Assembly: GCA_014529385.2 (NCBI GenBank) | Contig: CM043958.1 | Span: forward strand, 147,555,885-147,619,884 | Length of the DNA: 64,000 bases | Reading direction: 5' to 3' | Source: Adiantum capillus-veneris | Lineage: Eukaryota; Streptophyta; Polypodiopsida; Polypodiales; Pteridaceae | In this document: piece by piece, positions 1 through 11,104 of the stretch | Layout: every line of letters begins with the position of its first letter | How positions within the stretch are numbered: the first letter of the stretch is position 1 | Notes under the pieces: model-generated | Databases searched by the model: none | Seen by the model: the letters and a program-made list of their open reading frames with translations, nothing else | What the model was told of the DNA's origin: nothing | Translations under genes and position numbers: made by a program

Positions 1-1108
1 TAGAAAAGAGCTCCAGAGTCTCTCGCAATAAGCGTCCACTGTATCCTTCTTGGTCATCCGAAGATGGTTCCAAGCAATTCGTATGTCGTGTTCATACTCT
101 CGAGTCAGCCAAGAAGAAATAAAAATCCTTTTAAATTTCAGCCATTTGACTGGCGCTGTCTTGTTTAATAGAAGCGTGGACCACCAAGTTCGAGCATTTT
201 TCTTGAAGTAAGAGGCAGCTCTCCGAATCTTGGACTGCTCTGAGTAACGCCCTCCAGAGAAAGCTATGTCAAACTGATGTATGAAAGACAAAGCCTTCGA
301 AGCATCTCTATAACCAGAAAACGTGTCAAATTTAAGACTGTCCACCTTCCTTAAACTCTCGGACTTTCTTGCTTTTATCTTCCAGAAAGTCATACTGGTT
401 CGCTTTATAAAAATTCTTCTTCTTTGAATAAAAGCTACTGTCTTCAGAGTCCGAACTATTCGAAGACGAGTCCTCTTTAGAATTGTCAATCACTGGGCGA
501 GATTTAGGCTTCTTTGTCTTTTTCTTACCCTTTCCGAAGCTTTGCTTTTTGCTTCGCTTCTTGCCTTTTCTCTATTCTTCGCTCGAATCAGAGGAGCTAG
601 AAGAACTCGAAGAAGAAGAAGAACTGGGTACTTCTTCAAATCGAACACGGTTCTTCTGCCTTCTTGCCGATGCAAACGTACATTGAGGACCCAAATAACC
701 CGGGAAGTCAGCGTCTTTCTTTTGCTTTTTGTCGTGCTTTTTAGCTTTGTTCTACACGTCGAAAAGCTGAGAAATCATTGCATCAACCACCTCTTCTAAT
801 TTTTGCTCTATATACATCCTTGGAGTAGGAGGTTTCTTTAGTGCCGGTTTGAGGGGTGGTTCTGTGGTCTGCCACCACTGTGAGTGTACCTTGTCGAAGG
901 AGGTCTGGCTCATAAATTTTGCAAATTTGGGATCCTTCGCAAAATTTAGCATCATCTTTGTTGCATTGCCGATCAATCGTCGACGCTCCATCTCTTTGAG
1001 CTCCGCTTGAGTAGGCTGAGGCGGGCCGTACTCGCGTGAATCTTCGTCGTGATCTCTTCCCGCATCTCCGGATGCAGAGGAAGTCGATTGATCTTTGTCT
1101 GAAGCCAT
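1..1108 (-). pseudogene. Ty3-type gag, broken and cut off by the window start
   Basis: Gag supplies the capsid of an LTR retrotransposon. The start is the ATG at 1108, 51 bases downstream of the primer-binding site, giving an acidic N-terminus (MASDKDQSTSS). The first open segment stops at 752. A Ser/Lys-rich linker follows in other frames at about 700-480. Then comes a capsid-like stretch with KALSFIHQFDIAF, ARTWWSTLL and WLTREYEHDIRIAW, the tryptophan-rich pattern of the Retrotrans_gag family, running off the window at position 1. At least two frame changes and an in-frame stop near 330 show decay. Protease and polymerase would lie outside the window. The Ty3 assignment rests on this gag pattern and the iMet-type primer site. 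Confidence 0.75.
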
Positions 1109-1158
1109 AAGTGCCGCGTAAAGAGGATCGGATTTCTCATAGAAGAGAAATCGGCCGT

Positions 1159-1170
1159 GCTCTGATACCA
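1159..1170 (-). promoter_or_regulatory. Primer-binding site (initiator Met tRNA type)
   Basis: The - strand reads TGGTATCAGAGC, the standard plant sequence complementary to the 3' end of initiator methionine tRNA. It lies one base after the LTR end and primes minus-strand DNA synthesis. Confidence 0.9.
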
Positions 1171-1171
1171 T

Positions 1172-1522
1172 TGTAACAGACTTGGACACTCCAAGTTGAG
1201 ATTCTTCTGCGACACTACAAGTGTATTTCAAAATAGTTAACAGTTCACAATTGATTCGACACTGGCTCGGCGGAGTTCCGTGCCTAGAGATATTGGCCCC
1301 AAGGATTGGCTCCCCTTTTGGTATTAAGCTGTTGCCAAAGTACAAGTGAGTGGGAGGCTCTCACTCTCAGACTCTACGTTCAGATGCTCTGAGAAGTGGG
1401 AGGCCTGCCCACTTATTTAAAGGTTACAAGGGATGCCAAAAGCATCAAAATCAAAAGCTGTCCCTCTCTCACTAGCTCTCTCTTGAGAGAATAAAGCAGA
1501 GTCTTAAAAAAAAAAAAGTAAA

Positions 1523-1602
<80 letters not shown>

Positions 1603-1805
1603 GTGTAAATAAAAGCAAAGTCAAAAGCTGCGCAAGGACTGCCGTAAAATCCGCCGCAATTCACGAGATGCCATGTGTCAGCATTTTTGCGTTTTCGGGC
1701 CTATCCGTCTACCACGTCAGCATTCAACATCCGCGGGTATGCGAGCCGGGAGTCCTTGCCAGAGGATGTGTGTGTACTGGGTAGCCACATCACTGAGTTG
1801 TGACA
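1172..1805 (-). repeat. LTR-A 5' LTR, 634 bp
   Basis: On the - strand it begins TGTCACAACTCAG and ends CTGTTACA, the TG..CA form of an LTR, followed by the primer site. It is the most complete LTR-A copy here. Internally it has the family signature ATACC(A/G)AAAGGGG with a downstream GGGGCCAA, also seen at about 2770, 4725, 16550 and 20395 on the + strand. A CT array lies inside. No target duplication can be tested because the partner LTR is outside the window. Confidence 0.8.
1526..1598. repeat. (CT)n microsatellite in an LTR
   Basis: About 36 uninterrupted CT units within the LTR-A copy, preceded by a 12-base A run at 1506-1517. Arg/Glu or Leu/Ser readings across it are repeat artefacts. 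Confidence 0.97.
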
Positions 1806-2359
1806 CATGCTCGCCTATGTTCTACTTGCATCTTTGTTAGGTCATCATCAAGGTAGATAGGAGGGGCTCCCATGTGAGCACTTAGGGTTTACCGCCTGCG
1901 AATGAAGAGGGCTCTTGCTTCTTCGAAGGGGAATTGGAGGATGAGACTCGAGAGACCTCTTCTTGGTTAAATCTTTGCCTACTCTCCATGCTTTGGTAAA
2001 GGGATTTGCCTCTCCTTCCATGCATCCAAGTTTGGTACATAGCTCTCTACCATCTTTTTCGGGTGTGGAGTCCTCCTCTAGTATGCCGGTGACGTGTGTG
2101 TTGAGTCGACGGGCATGTCACATCTCCTCCTCCTCGGGAGTGGTGTGTGTGTTAGGGTTAGGTTTCTGCATCGAGGTCATAGACGCATGTGATCCATGCG
2201 TTTGTGTGGCCAGTCAAAGACTCACCCCCCTTAGAGAGGTGATCCATACCAATCTCTTGGTCAAAGCTAGAATCTTCTGTGCTATGAACAGTTTTCTCTA
2301 TGTAGTATTTGCATTAGTGATCATCTGCGTGGCACTAGGACATCTGAGTGACCTTCGGA

Positions 2360-2948
2360 TCTTGGACTAACTTGAGTGAGTTTTATAGGAACTGGCCGAG
2401 GGGCCTAAAACCTAGAAACAGAGAAACACCAATTTATGAAGTCTTGAAGAGGGACCCCACTTACAAAAATTGCGAAGAGCATGCTGATATGGCAATTGTA
2501 CGAAAATTTCGCAAATTGCGTTGACATGACACGTACAGTTGTGCGGATTCCGCAAATTGTATTGGCTGATTTTGGGCAATTTAGCGCTAGTTTTTCTAAA
2601 GTAGATGCTTTTAGGAATAAGTGCTTTTGGACCTAATGCTTTTTGGGCTGTGCTTTTTGCATCCCTTGTAGTCTTTATAGGTGCCCACAAGCCACTCTTT
2701 TGAGAGCATCTGGATGTAGAGCTTGAAGAGCTGGACCCGTCAAGATTCGTATCTTCTTGTAGCAATAATAAAGAAATACCGAAAGGGGTGCCAATCTTTG
2801 AGCCAATGTGTCTTGGCTGGGAGCTTCGCCGAGTCTTGTCATCTCTCTTGCAGTTAAATAAGTGTTTTCAAGTGATAAAGTATGACCAAGTGTGGATTTT
2901 GTACTTATCTCTATGTTTCCTTAGGATCACTCGTCGAAAGTGACTACA
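2360..2948 (+). repeat. LTR-A copy with adjoining primer site
   Basis: It contains AGGGGCCTAAAACCTAG, the TGCTGATATGGCA block, AATAAAGAAATACCGAAAGGGG split by family variants, and an end at GACTACA. At 2950-2960 TGGTATAGAGC follows, an iMet primer site that has lost one C. This identifies a 5' LTR on the + strand. The 5' boundary is approximate because the expected TGTCACAA start was not found. Confidence 0.6.
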
Positions 2949-2949
2949 G

Positions 2950-2960
2950 TGGTATAGAGC
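2950..2960 (+). promoter_or_regulatory. Degenerate iMet primer-binding site
   Basis: TGGTATAGAGC differs from TGGTATCAGAGC by loss of one C, directly after the LTR-A end. It is probably not functional. Confidence 0.6.
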
Positions 2961-4319
2961 TTCAGGCGTGTGCTTTTTTGAAAGCATACTGGTCCTATCA
3001 AAGAGCAGACAGAGCAGGATGGCCTTTCCAAAATTTTCTGAAATTTTCTATGAAAGATTCTTCATGTCCCAATCCCGGAGTTACTAGCTACTCCCACCCT
3101 TAGTCCATCTCGCATCGGGCGCTATCCCATCTTAAGGGGCATAAGCCGTAAAGAACGCAAGACCACTTGCCCTCTGCAAACCAGATTACGATCCTATCGA
3201 CGTGGACGGAGAACAGAGAGGTTCTATAGGAATTATCTAATTATTTCCTTTTTTCAAGAGAGCAACTGATCCTACACGAATCTACGGATGGAGTGGGATG
3301 AAGAAGAAACGAGGTAAAGGAATTCGTTGTTTCCCTAAAAAGCATTAAAAACATGCTTTTTTACTCTTTTTAGTGTTGCAGAGACCTCTAAAAATCTCTT
3401 CAACAGTTGAGGATTTGGATATACGATAGAAGGCAAAGCTGATCCTCTTGACAAGCTCTACACATTGACACAAACAAATTTTGATTCCGACAACTTTGGA
3501 AAATTAGGGTTTTTGCAAAAAATTGTAGCATGTGTAAAATTAATGGTTTTTGGAAGATCTTGTTATTTGTGCATAGATGACAGGTAATAGGAGCGGGGAA
3601 CATGGGTATGAAAACATGGAGCTGGACATCCACTCTTTTGCAAGGAGGCAAACCTTTTGCTTGAAATTTTGTTTGTTTTATAGGTGAAATCGAGGTTGAA
3701 ATGGCGAGGAATTTGCATTTGAAAGCAATTGGGAGCAATGATGGCTTAGGAATGAATCCGATAACTTTTGGTGGATTCAAGATAAGAATTATGAATTTTG
3801 TTTGAATGAATGTATGATGAATGATGGATGATGAAAAATGATTATGATTATGAATTTGACATTGTATGGCCGATGGCACGCGTTCGTCATACCAAGAGGT
3901 AGATGTTCACTTAGGTGACTCTCCATAGACTTTGGATGAACAATTGCATCTAAAGAACATACTTTCCAGATTGACTGGGAGTATGATGATCTTGGGCGTG
4001 TGCACGTGCCATAAATAGGATCTTATGACCTTTTATAGGCAATGGCTAAGATCTTGATTGTTTGATGGACATCCAAGCAAGATCTAATGACCTTTTACAC
4101 GTATTGGCTAAGATACCGGTCATAAGATAGCTTTTGAGACGCACCTGAGGTGTCTGCAACTAGCTTTTATGTGTGCACGGACATCATGACACAAGAATGC
4201 ATGGCTGGAGTATCATGATTGAATGTATGGCTTAATGTGTGAGATTTGAAGTTTCAAGAAGTGTGAGCATTTTATATTCTGCAAACGAGGACGATTGCTT
4301 TGATTTAGAAGGCGAAGAC
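2961..4319. other. Non-coding remnant after LTR-A
   Basis: I see no supported gene. The first few hundred bases would be leader sequence of the LTR-A element. From about 3350 the DNA is AT-rich with short direct repeats (ATGATTATGATTATGAATTTG near 3838, and a repeated 'ccttttataggcaatggctaagat' theme near 4030 and 4090). Open frames here are short and show no motif. Confidence 0.4.
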
Positions 4320-4916
4320 CTAGCGAAAGGAGCCTAAAACCTAGAAGAAGGAGAAGAAACAGAGAAATGTTTGAAGTCTTGTCGAGGGGGCCTAAACAAT
4401 AAAGAGGGAAGGCACGTACAAAAACTGCGAAGAGCATGCTGATATGGCAGCTATACGGAAATTCCGCAAATTACGCTGACATGACACGTGGCAGTTGTAC
4501 AGATTTCTGCAAATTGCATCAGCTGATTTTGAGTAGTTTTAGCGCTAGCTTTTGGAGAGCAGATGCTTTTAGAAATAAGTGCTTTTGGACCTAATGCTTT
4601 TGGGGCTTTGCTTTTAGCATCCCTTGTACTCTTTATAAGTGCCCACATGCCACTCTTTTGAGAGCATCTAGACACAGAGCTCGAAGAGCTGGATCCATCG
4701 AGAGCTGTACCATCTTGAAGCAATAATAAAGAAATACCGAAAGGGGTGCTAGTCTTTGGGGCCAATGCATTTCAATGAATTTTGGCTCGGAACTTCCACG
4801 AGTCCCGTCATCTCTCTTGCAGTTATTTAAGTGTTTTGAAGTGATGAAGTATTGCCAAGTGTGAATTTGCAGTTATCTCTGTGTTTCCATCCGATCACTC
4901 CCCAGAAGTGATTACA
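4320..4916 (+). repeat. LTR-A copy
   Basis: It aligns by eye with the 2360-2948 copy: CCTAAAACCTAG, GAAGAGCATGCTGATATGGCA theme, ATAAAGAAATACCGAAAGGGG theme, GGGGCCAATGC, and an end at GTGATTACA. The bases after the end (ATGTGCACGAGGAGAATCTC) resemble the leader of the element at 1108-1170 with the middle of the primer site deleted. Confidence 0.6.
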
Positions 4917-4985
4917 ATGTGCACGAGGAGAATCTCTTTTTTGTGTGCCTCTACTTTTGCCTCCTATTTTATGTTCTTCTTCATC

Positions 4986-5540
<555 letters not shown>

Positions 5541-5690
5541 AGAAGAAGATTATTTTAACGTCGCAGGAAGCTATCCGAAGAGACCTTAACGATCTGTCCG
5601 ACGAGGAGAGTTGAACTCAAGACGTGTTGTTCAAGAGGGAAATGGCATAACCAATCTACCACACTTGGGTGATAGAAAGGTTATACCATT
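5541..5690 (-). mobile_element. tRNA-derived SINE
   Basis: The - strand has an internal RNA polymerase III promoter. The A box is TGGTAGATTGG (5651-5661), one mismatch from consensus. The B box is GTTCAACTC (5608-5616), which fits GWTCRANNC exactly. Spacing between them is as in tRNA genes. A short tRNA-unrelated body follows and ends in TTC/TC repeats. A 5'-truncated second copy of the body lies at 5722-5794. SINEs are copied by LINE machinery. The cloverleaf is poor, so this is not a functional tRNA gene. Confidence 0.65.
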
Positions 5691-5721
5691 TTCCTCTTTT
5701 TATTAGCGCGTGCATACACAC

Positions 5722-5794
5722 GAGAAGAAGATTGTTTTAACGTCGTAGGAAACTATCGCAAGAGACCTGAGAGATCTATCCGACAAGGAGAGAG
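5722..5794 (-). mobile_element. SINE body fragment, 5'-truncated
   Basis: It repeats the body of the adjacent SINE (GTTTTAACGTCGTAGGAAACTA against ATTTTAACGTCGCAGGAAGCTA in + orientation) but lacks the A and B boxes. Loss of the 5' end is the usual outcome of incomplete LINE-driven copying. Confidence 0.55.
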
Positions 5795-5893
5795 AAATGA
5801 AATGTTTTATTAACGTCTTCAAAAGGCCAAAATGACCTATGAGACCAATCCGTTACAAAATGGTGAATCTAATACCATGTCTGGGTACAAAAG
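5795..5893 (-). mobile_element. LINE 3' tail fragment
   Basis: The block AACGTCTTCAAAAGGCC with AATGACCTATGAGACC recurs at 20780-20845 (second part) and 21968-22060. At the last place it follows a LINE C-terminal coding region on the same strand. It is therefore the conserved 3' untranslated end of that LINE family. Here no coding part remains. Confidence 0.6.
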
Positions 5894-5899
5894 AACTAG

Positions 5900-5900
<1 letters not shown>

Positions 5901-5985
<85 letters not shown>
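5901..5985. repeat. (TG)n(GA)n microsatellite
   Basis: About seven TG units pass directly into about 36 GA units. Apparent Leu/Ser or Arg/Glu proteins across it are artefacts. Confidence 0.95.
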
Positions 5986-5987
<2 letters not shown>

Positions 5988-6033
5988 CCACGCGAGACAG
6001 GGAGTGGTGGAGCTCCACTCAAAGAGAACATCA

Positions 6034-6414
6034 TACCTTGGCACCCTTTTCGATAGGTCTTTTGTATTGCTTCATTTAAGGTACAATAGTGGGGTGTTTC
6101 TTTGCTTCTTGCACTTTGGAATTCTAAAAGGAGATCCCTCTTTACATATTTAGAGGCTTTGGGCCTTGAAAAGTTCTTTGAAAAGTTCTACTGCTGAAAG
6201 GCTCTTTTTCCCAAAAGCTAGCTCTCCTTGGTAGTTTTCGTAAATTACGCTACTGTCCGTACAGGTGCATGTCAGAATGGCTTTTGCGACTTGCGGGTAG
6301 TTCTTACAGATTGCCACGTCAACATTGCTTTTGCGCTTTTAGGGTATTTCCCAACTCGGCCATTGTCTTTAGTTAGTCTCAGTGGCCCTAACCCCCTGTC
6401 ACCAACTTGTGACA
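6034..6414 (-). repeat. LTR-A 3' LTR, truncated
   Basis: The - strand starts TGTCACAAGTTGGTGAC at 6414 and runs to the family signature (+ strand GGCACCCTTTTCGATAGG at 6040), where it is cut. The base before the LTR on the - strand belongs to a polypurine tract AAGAGG..AAGGTA. That tract is split by the chromovirus insertion: one part is at 6415-6420, the rest resumes at 12897. This makes it the 3' LTR of an older element. Confidence 0.65.
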
Positions 6415-6415
6415 T

Positions 6416-6420
6416 ACCTT
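6416..6420. repeat. Target-site duplication ACCTT, left
   Basis: ACCTT directly before the 5' LTR, matched by ACCTT at 12892-12896 directly after the 3' LTR. Five bases is the normal size for Ty3 integrase. Confidence 0.85.
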
Positions 6421-6812
6421 TGTTATGTCTCGCTCACACACAGGAGAGGAGATCTAGCCTAGATGCCGTCGGGATGGGCGTCCAGTGTCCGGGCGGACGG
6501 AGTGTGAACCCGGCCAGTGTGGCCAGCCATTATTATAAAAGGGAGGCCAAGGCCTCATTTACAGTTATCGACCCCCACTGGCAGAGTGCCAGTGGTTAGC
6601 CCGCGAGGCTAGGAGTGGGCGAGGTCACCTCGAGGAGGTGAGGCCGGGTGGTATGGAACGCTCTGTCTTATTTATAGGTGCACGCCTACGTCCTCGGATG
6701 CTGGCCCCAGCACGGGGGAGCTGCCGGATGGTGGCTACGGTCGGGTGGTTCGTCCGACGCGTATCTGTAGGCGGTCTTTGTAGCCAGGAGATCCATCTCC
6801 CTGTTCGTTGCA
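6421..6812 (+). repeat. Chromovirus 5' LTR, 392 bp
   Basis: Starts TGTTATGTCTCGCTCAC and ends CTGTTCGTTGCA. It carries TATAAAAG at 6534-6541, a likely promoter TATA box. Compared with the 3' LTR it has about 21 extra bases near 6607-6628 and smaller differences near 6553 and 6670. Confidence 0.9.
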
Positions 6813-6824
6813 TGGTATCAGAGC
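6813..6824 (+). promoter_or_regulatory. Primer-binding site (iMet)
   Basis: TGGTATCAGAGC directly after the LTR end, a perfect match to the plant initiator-Met tRNA complement. Confidence 0.95.
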
Positions 6825-7151
6825 TGGCTTGGCTGCACGAAGGACCGTGTGCACACCTACAGGCTGGTTCGATTCGGATAATCACTGTTTTATGTAATTT
6901 TTGATGAATTAACTGCTTGATCAATTATTTTCTTCTCATAAGCTTGTGTGCAGGTGATGCGTTGCTGATTTTTTTACTTACTTTCCGACGGAAAGCAGAT
7001 TTTTATTTATAGTTGCTGGTTATTTATTTAAAAACAGCAATTTCCATTGGTCGAGCTGCTGAATTTTTGCTGCTTTTGCATGAAAAAACAGGGAATTAAT
7101 TGGTTGATTTATCCTGGTGCAGTGAATTTCAGCGGGGCCATGCTCTCTCTG

Positions 7152-7159
<8 letters not shown>

Positions 7160-7246
<87 letters not shown>
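7160..7246. repeat. (GA)n microsatellite in chromovirus leader
   Basis: About 43 GA units in the untranslated leader between primer site and gag. Confidence 0.95.
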
Positions 7247-7248
<2 letters not shown>

Positions 7249-7825
7249 ACCTCTCTCTCTGCAGGGTGAGTGCCTGCGCAGGGAAGGGGTCGCTAGAGAA
7301 GCCAGCGTGGCTTTTTGATGCATGACAGCTGGCTCTGACTAGGCGCTCATTAGCGTGGTGAACACACGCACCCACGTTGGGTGCACGGGTGTTTTCTTTT
7401 CCACGCGGCATCTGCAAGCTACAGTAGCGCATGTTTTTTTTTTTGGCAGCGCTGGAGTTTTTACTCTGGCTTAGTTTATGCCTAAGGATTTTTTATAAAG
7501 TGCCTTGGTCACTTGAGGTTTTAAAAAAAAAACTATAGTCTGGACCCTTTAATTCTTTTAAGTTAAAGTGTGAACCCTACTCATTGTTAAAAAAGTCAGT
7601 TACAGAGACTTACAAGTTTGCAGAGATCTCTCTTTTCCCTCCTATGCTAGTCACCTGAGCTCTCCCTCTCTCACTTGCTTGCGCTCCCGCGCTCCAGCCA
7701 TCACCTTCTCGCGTTCAGACGCCCACGCCGACGCGTGGAGCTCCTTGAACTTCACTTTTTCCGATCGAAAAGTGCAGAAAAGGCCCGGTTTCGCGTGAAA
7801 ATCCCTGTTTTTCACGCACTTCGCC

Positions 7826-8840
7826 ATGGATTCTTCCAGCTCCGATGTGCAGCGTGACGACGAGCTAGGTAACATCCAAATTCCATTCACGCATGCTCTC
7901 TACACATGGATTACAAGCACTTTCCAGAGTTTCGACCAACGTGTTACTGCACTGGAAAACGCAAATGTTCATACGAACCTTCGCTTGGCCTCTCTCGAAG
8001 GGGTCGTATAGGGGCTAAGTTCCCGACTTTCCACTCTCGAAAATATGGTGCAGTCAACGACTCCGCGTATTTCCGAGGGGGAAACCCTTCTTCAGCAATT
8101 GCGGATGCAGATTGCTGCTTTTGGGCGTTCGCAGGGTGGTCCGACCGCCACAATTCCATACAAAACTACAAATTTCTCAGGTGAAGAGAAGGAGTGTACG
8201 GAATTGGCCGTAAATAACTGGCTGCACCAATGGACCGCATACTTTGATCTCCATGGGGAGCATGATGAACGGAGGATTCAGACGATTCCTCTTTATCTGC
8301 GCAGCAAGGTGCTTACCTGGTGGCGTTATATGATAGAAAAGCCTACGATGTGGGCTGATTTCTGCATGAAATTCAAGAAGGATTTCGCTAAAATGGACCC
8401 TTTGAAAGCTTATGCCAAATTGCAGAGTCTTTCGATGAAAACTCTGTCTTTTGATAAATATACGACAGCTTTCAAAGAGGCACTCATCTTCTGCAAGGTG
8501 GATTCTACGTACGCTGTGCACATGTATCTGCTGGGATTGCATGAAGATTACCGTTGGGCCTTAATTAAGGATAAAGCCCCGACTGACGTCGAGGATGCAG
8601 TGGCATAGGCCAGGACGTAGCATTTGATAAATGGAGCGAATTATGAGAAGAAAAGAACTACAGACCATCAATCCGGCGAGGGTGCTTCGAGGAAGCGACC
8701 CCGATTCCAGCATAAGTTCAAATCACCGCCGAGATCTTCTCAGGAGAAGAAGCAAGCAAAAAATGCTTCAGTTGCTGATGTAGTGAAGAAGGGGGGCTTA
8801 CTTCGGATGTGGCCAGACGGGTCACCAAATCAAGGATTGT
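7826..8840 (+). pseudogene. Chromovirus gag with nucleocapsid
   Basis: The start is the ATG at 7826 in a strong context (GCCATGG). One frame runs through the capsid region: ELAVNNWLHQWTAYFDLHG, SKVLTWWRYM and LLGLHEDYRWAL match the Ty3 gag pattern. That frame is broken by TAG at 8009, 8606 and 8618. In a G6 run at 8791-8796 the frame shifts to that of the protease. The nucleocapsid zinc knuckle follows as YFGCGQTGHQIKDC, where the first zinc Cys is now Tyr (TAC). Gag would package the RNA. This copy cannot make an intact protein without suppression. Confidence 0.85.
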
Positions 8841-8981
8841 CCTAAGAAGAAAAAGAGGCAGAAACCGCAAGGCCGTCCTTCGGTTCAAATTCACGAGATC
8901 TCAGGTAACTCTGATGTTGTTCAAGTTGAAATCCATCATTTAGCGTACAGTTCATGCACTAATTATACTTTTAGCACCAAA

Positions 8982-9593
8982 GTGTTTGATAAACACGATC
9001 TTCTCCGTTTTCCCGGGAAGATCAATGGTCACGACGTGACCGTACTCCTTGATAATGGAAGTTCACACAATTTTGTGGAGGCAAAATTGGTGCAGAAACT
9101 GAGCTTGCGGACGCGGGACAGTGACCATGAGTATCGCGTGAAGATGGCTCGTTGCGTGGATACGGATGTATGGAATCGGATGGTTCTAGACTTGTCGCTC
9201 GAGCTGACTGATTACAAAGAGAACCTGGATTTCCACATCATGCGCCTGGACAGAGCAGATGTTATTTTAGGAATTCCATGGTTTTATGATAAACAAGACT
9301 CATTGTATATAGACTATGTACATCACTCTCTTGTTTTTGTTAAGCAGAACATGTCTCATGTATCTGTGTCACTTTGTAATCAGAAGTCTGTAAATAATGG
9401 TTTTGCAATACCAGTTGTTACTGCTTTGGAAATGTATAAAGAAATGAAGTCTTCTCATGTTGACTTTTATCAATGTGTACCATCTACTTGGTTTGATTCA
9501 TTAGTGCTTGGTACTTCTGTCACTGAATTTCGTAAAAATGTTTCATGTTCTTCTGTTGAACTTGGGGATTTCGACGAATCCAACCTTATCTGA
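8982..9593 (+). pseudogene. Chromovirus protease region
   Basis: A retropepsin domain in the same frame as the knuckle and RT. The catalytic motif reads LLDNGSSHNFV; the family norm is D-S/T-G, so the residue after the catalytic Asp is Asn. The second conserved block is VILGIPWF. The enzyme would cut the gag-pol polyprotein. A TGA at 9591 ends the segment before the RT domain, and the same frame continues beyond it. Confidence 0.85.
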
Positions 9594-10520
9594 GAAATCA
9601 TGACTGATTTCAAGGATGTTTTTCCTGATGATCTACCTTGTGGCTTGCTACGTTCGAGAGGAGTAGATGATGGCATTGAGTTGGTGGCTGGTAGTCAGCC
9701 CTTCTCAAAGCAACTCGATCGGTTTAGTAAAACCGAGGAGGACGAGATTCAGTGATAGCTGAAGGATTATCTCGACAGGGGTTTTGTTCGGCCTAGTAAA
9801 TTCCCGTGGGGAGCACCAGTGCTACTTTCTCGAAAGAAGGATAACACTCTGCGCTTCTGCGTGGATTACAAGGGGTTGAATAAGCTCACTGTCAAGAACA
9901 AGTATGCGCTCCCGCGTATGGACGATCCGATAGATCGGCTCCATGGAGCGTTGTATTTTACGAAGATAGACCTGCGATCAGGCTATCATCAGATAGGGAT
10001 CAAACTGGAAGATATTCCTAAGACAGGCTTCCATACGCATTATGGTCACTACGAGTTTTTGGTCTTGCCTTTTGGTTTGACCAATGCTCCAGCTACGTTC
10101 TAGCAGATGATGAATGATCTGCAGAGACCATTTTTAGGCAACTTCGTTGTTGTATTTCTCGATGATATCTTGATCTACAGCCGAAGTTTGCCTGAGCACC
10201 TAGTGCATATACGCACTGTTCTCGAAGTACTGAGAACTGAGAAGCTTTACGCTAAGGCTTCTAAGTGTGAATTCTTTAAGAAAGAGCTTCTATACTTGGG
10301 TCACATCATTACTCGCGATGGAATTTGCGTCGACCCTGAAAAGTTGGATAAAGTGCGAAATTGGCCCATTCTGAAGAATGTACGCCAAGTAAAGTCCTTT
10401 TTAGGCTTTACTGGATTCTTTTGCAAGTTTATCAAGGATTACTCTAAAGTTGGTGCTCCGCTTACGCAACTTTTAAAAGGAGGGGTGAAAGGGCCGAAGA
10501 CTTCGGGTCCTCATCGTTAA
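9594..10520 (+). pseudogene. Chromovirus reverse transcriptase
   Basis: RT domain in one frame: [48 protein letters not shown], then the catalytic box VVFLDDILIYS and LGHIITRDGI. Both Asp residues of the active site are intact. Stops lie at 9753, 9756 (adjacent TGA TAG), 10101 (TAG directly before QMM, probably from CAG) and 10518 (TAA). RT copies the element RNA into DNA. Confidence 0.92.
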
Positions 10521-11029
10521 GGTAATCCCCCTATTGTTTGGAATGAGTGTCTCGACGAGAGCTTTCGGACACTAAAGCACTTGGTGACTACTGCGCCAAT
10601 ATTGCACATTGTGGATCCTAGTAAACCGTTTGTGGTTGAAACGGATGCTAGTGATTATGCTATTGGTGCGGCATTATACCAGGATGGACGTCCTGTTGCG
10701 TTTGAAAGTAAGAAGCTTTTTGATGCTAAGATGCGTTATCCAACGTACGAAAAGGAGCTTTACGCCATAGTCCACTCCCTGAGGAAATGGCGGCACTACT
10801 TGTATGGCTCTACATTTGTTGCATGGACCGATCATCATTCCTTGCGCTATATCTGTGATCAGGGTGATCTCAAAGGGCTAGATGGGTTGAGCTTATGCAA
10901 GAGTTTGACTTTGAGATCCGTTATAGAAAAGGATCCAGCAATCAAGTTGCCGATGCACTCAACAGGATTCCTGAGATTAATGCCTTGTCTATGGCTGAAA
11001 TCTCGACGGATTTCTATCTCTCTCTCTGA
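10521..11029 (+). pseudogene. Chromovirus RNase H
   Basis: The RNase H fold of Ty3 elements: FVVETDASDYAIGAAL, RPVAFESKKL, YPTYEKELYAIVHSLRKWRHYL and WTDHHSLRYI, with catalytic acidic residues in ETDASD and EKEL. Near 10880 a one-base frame change moves the reading to the integrase frame (RWVELMQEFDFEIRYRKGSS). A TGA follows at about 11027. RNase H removes the RNA strand during copying. Confidence 0.88.
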
Positions 11030-11104
11030 GGGCTATGTCGTTCCGATGGCCATTTTGACAAGATATGGAACAAGGTCGAAGAGGGGCATGACTCGCATAG
11101 AGGC

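Noticed and set aside
1413-1664. Arg/Glu-repeat proteins over GA/CT arrays, here and at 5268-5558, 5839-6153, 7047-7325, 21672-22184 and 48113-48658
   Set aside because: Open only because dinucleotide repeats lack stops; no conserved sequence on either side.
2412-2765. Two similar Ser-rich proteins on the - strand (also 4451-4765)
   Set aside because: Their similarity comes from both being antisense readings of LTR-A copies; no independent coding evidence.
5595-5690. Functional tRNA gene on the - strand
   Set aside because: A and B boxes are present but stems do not pair well, and a SINE-like body and tail follow.
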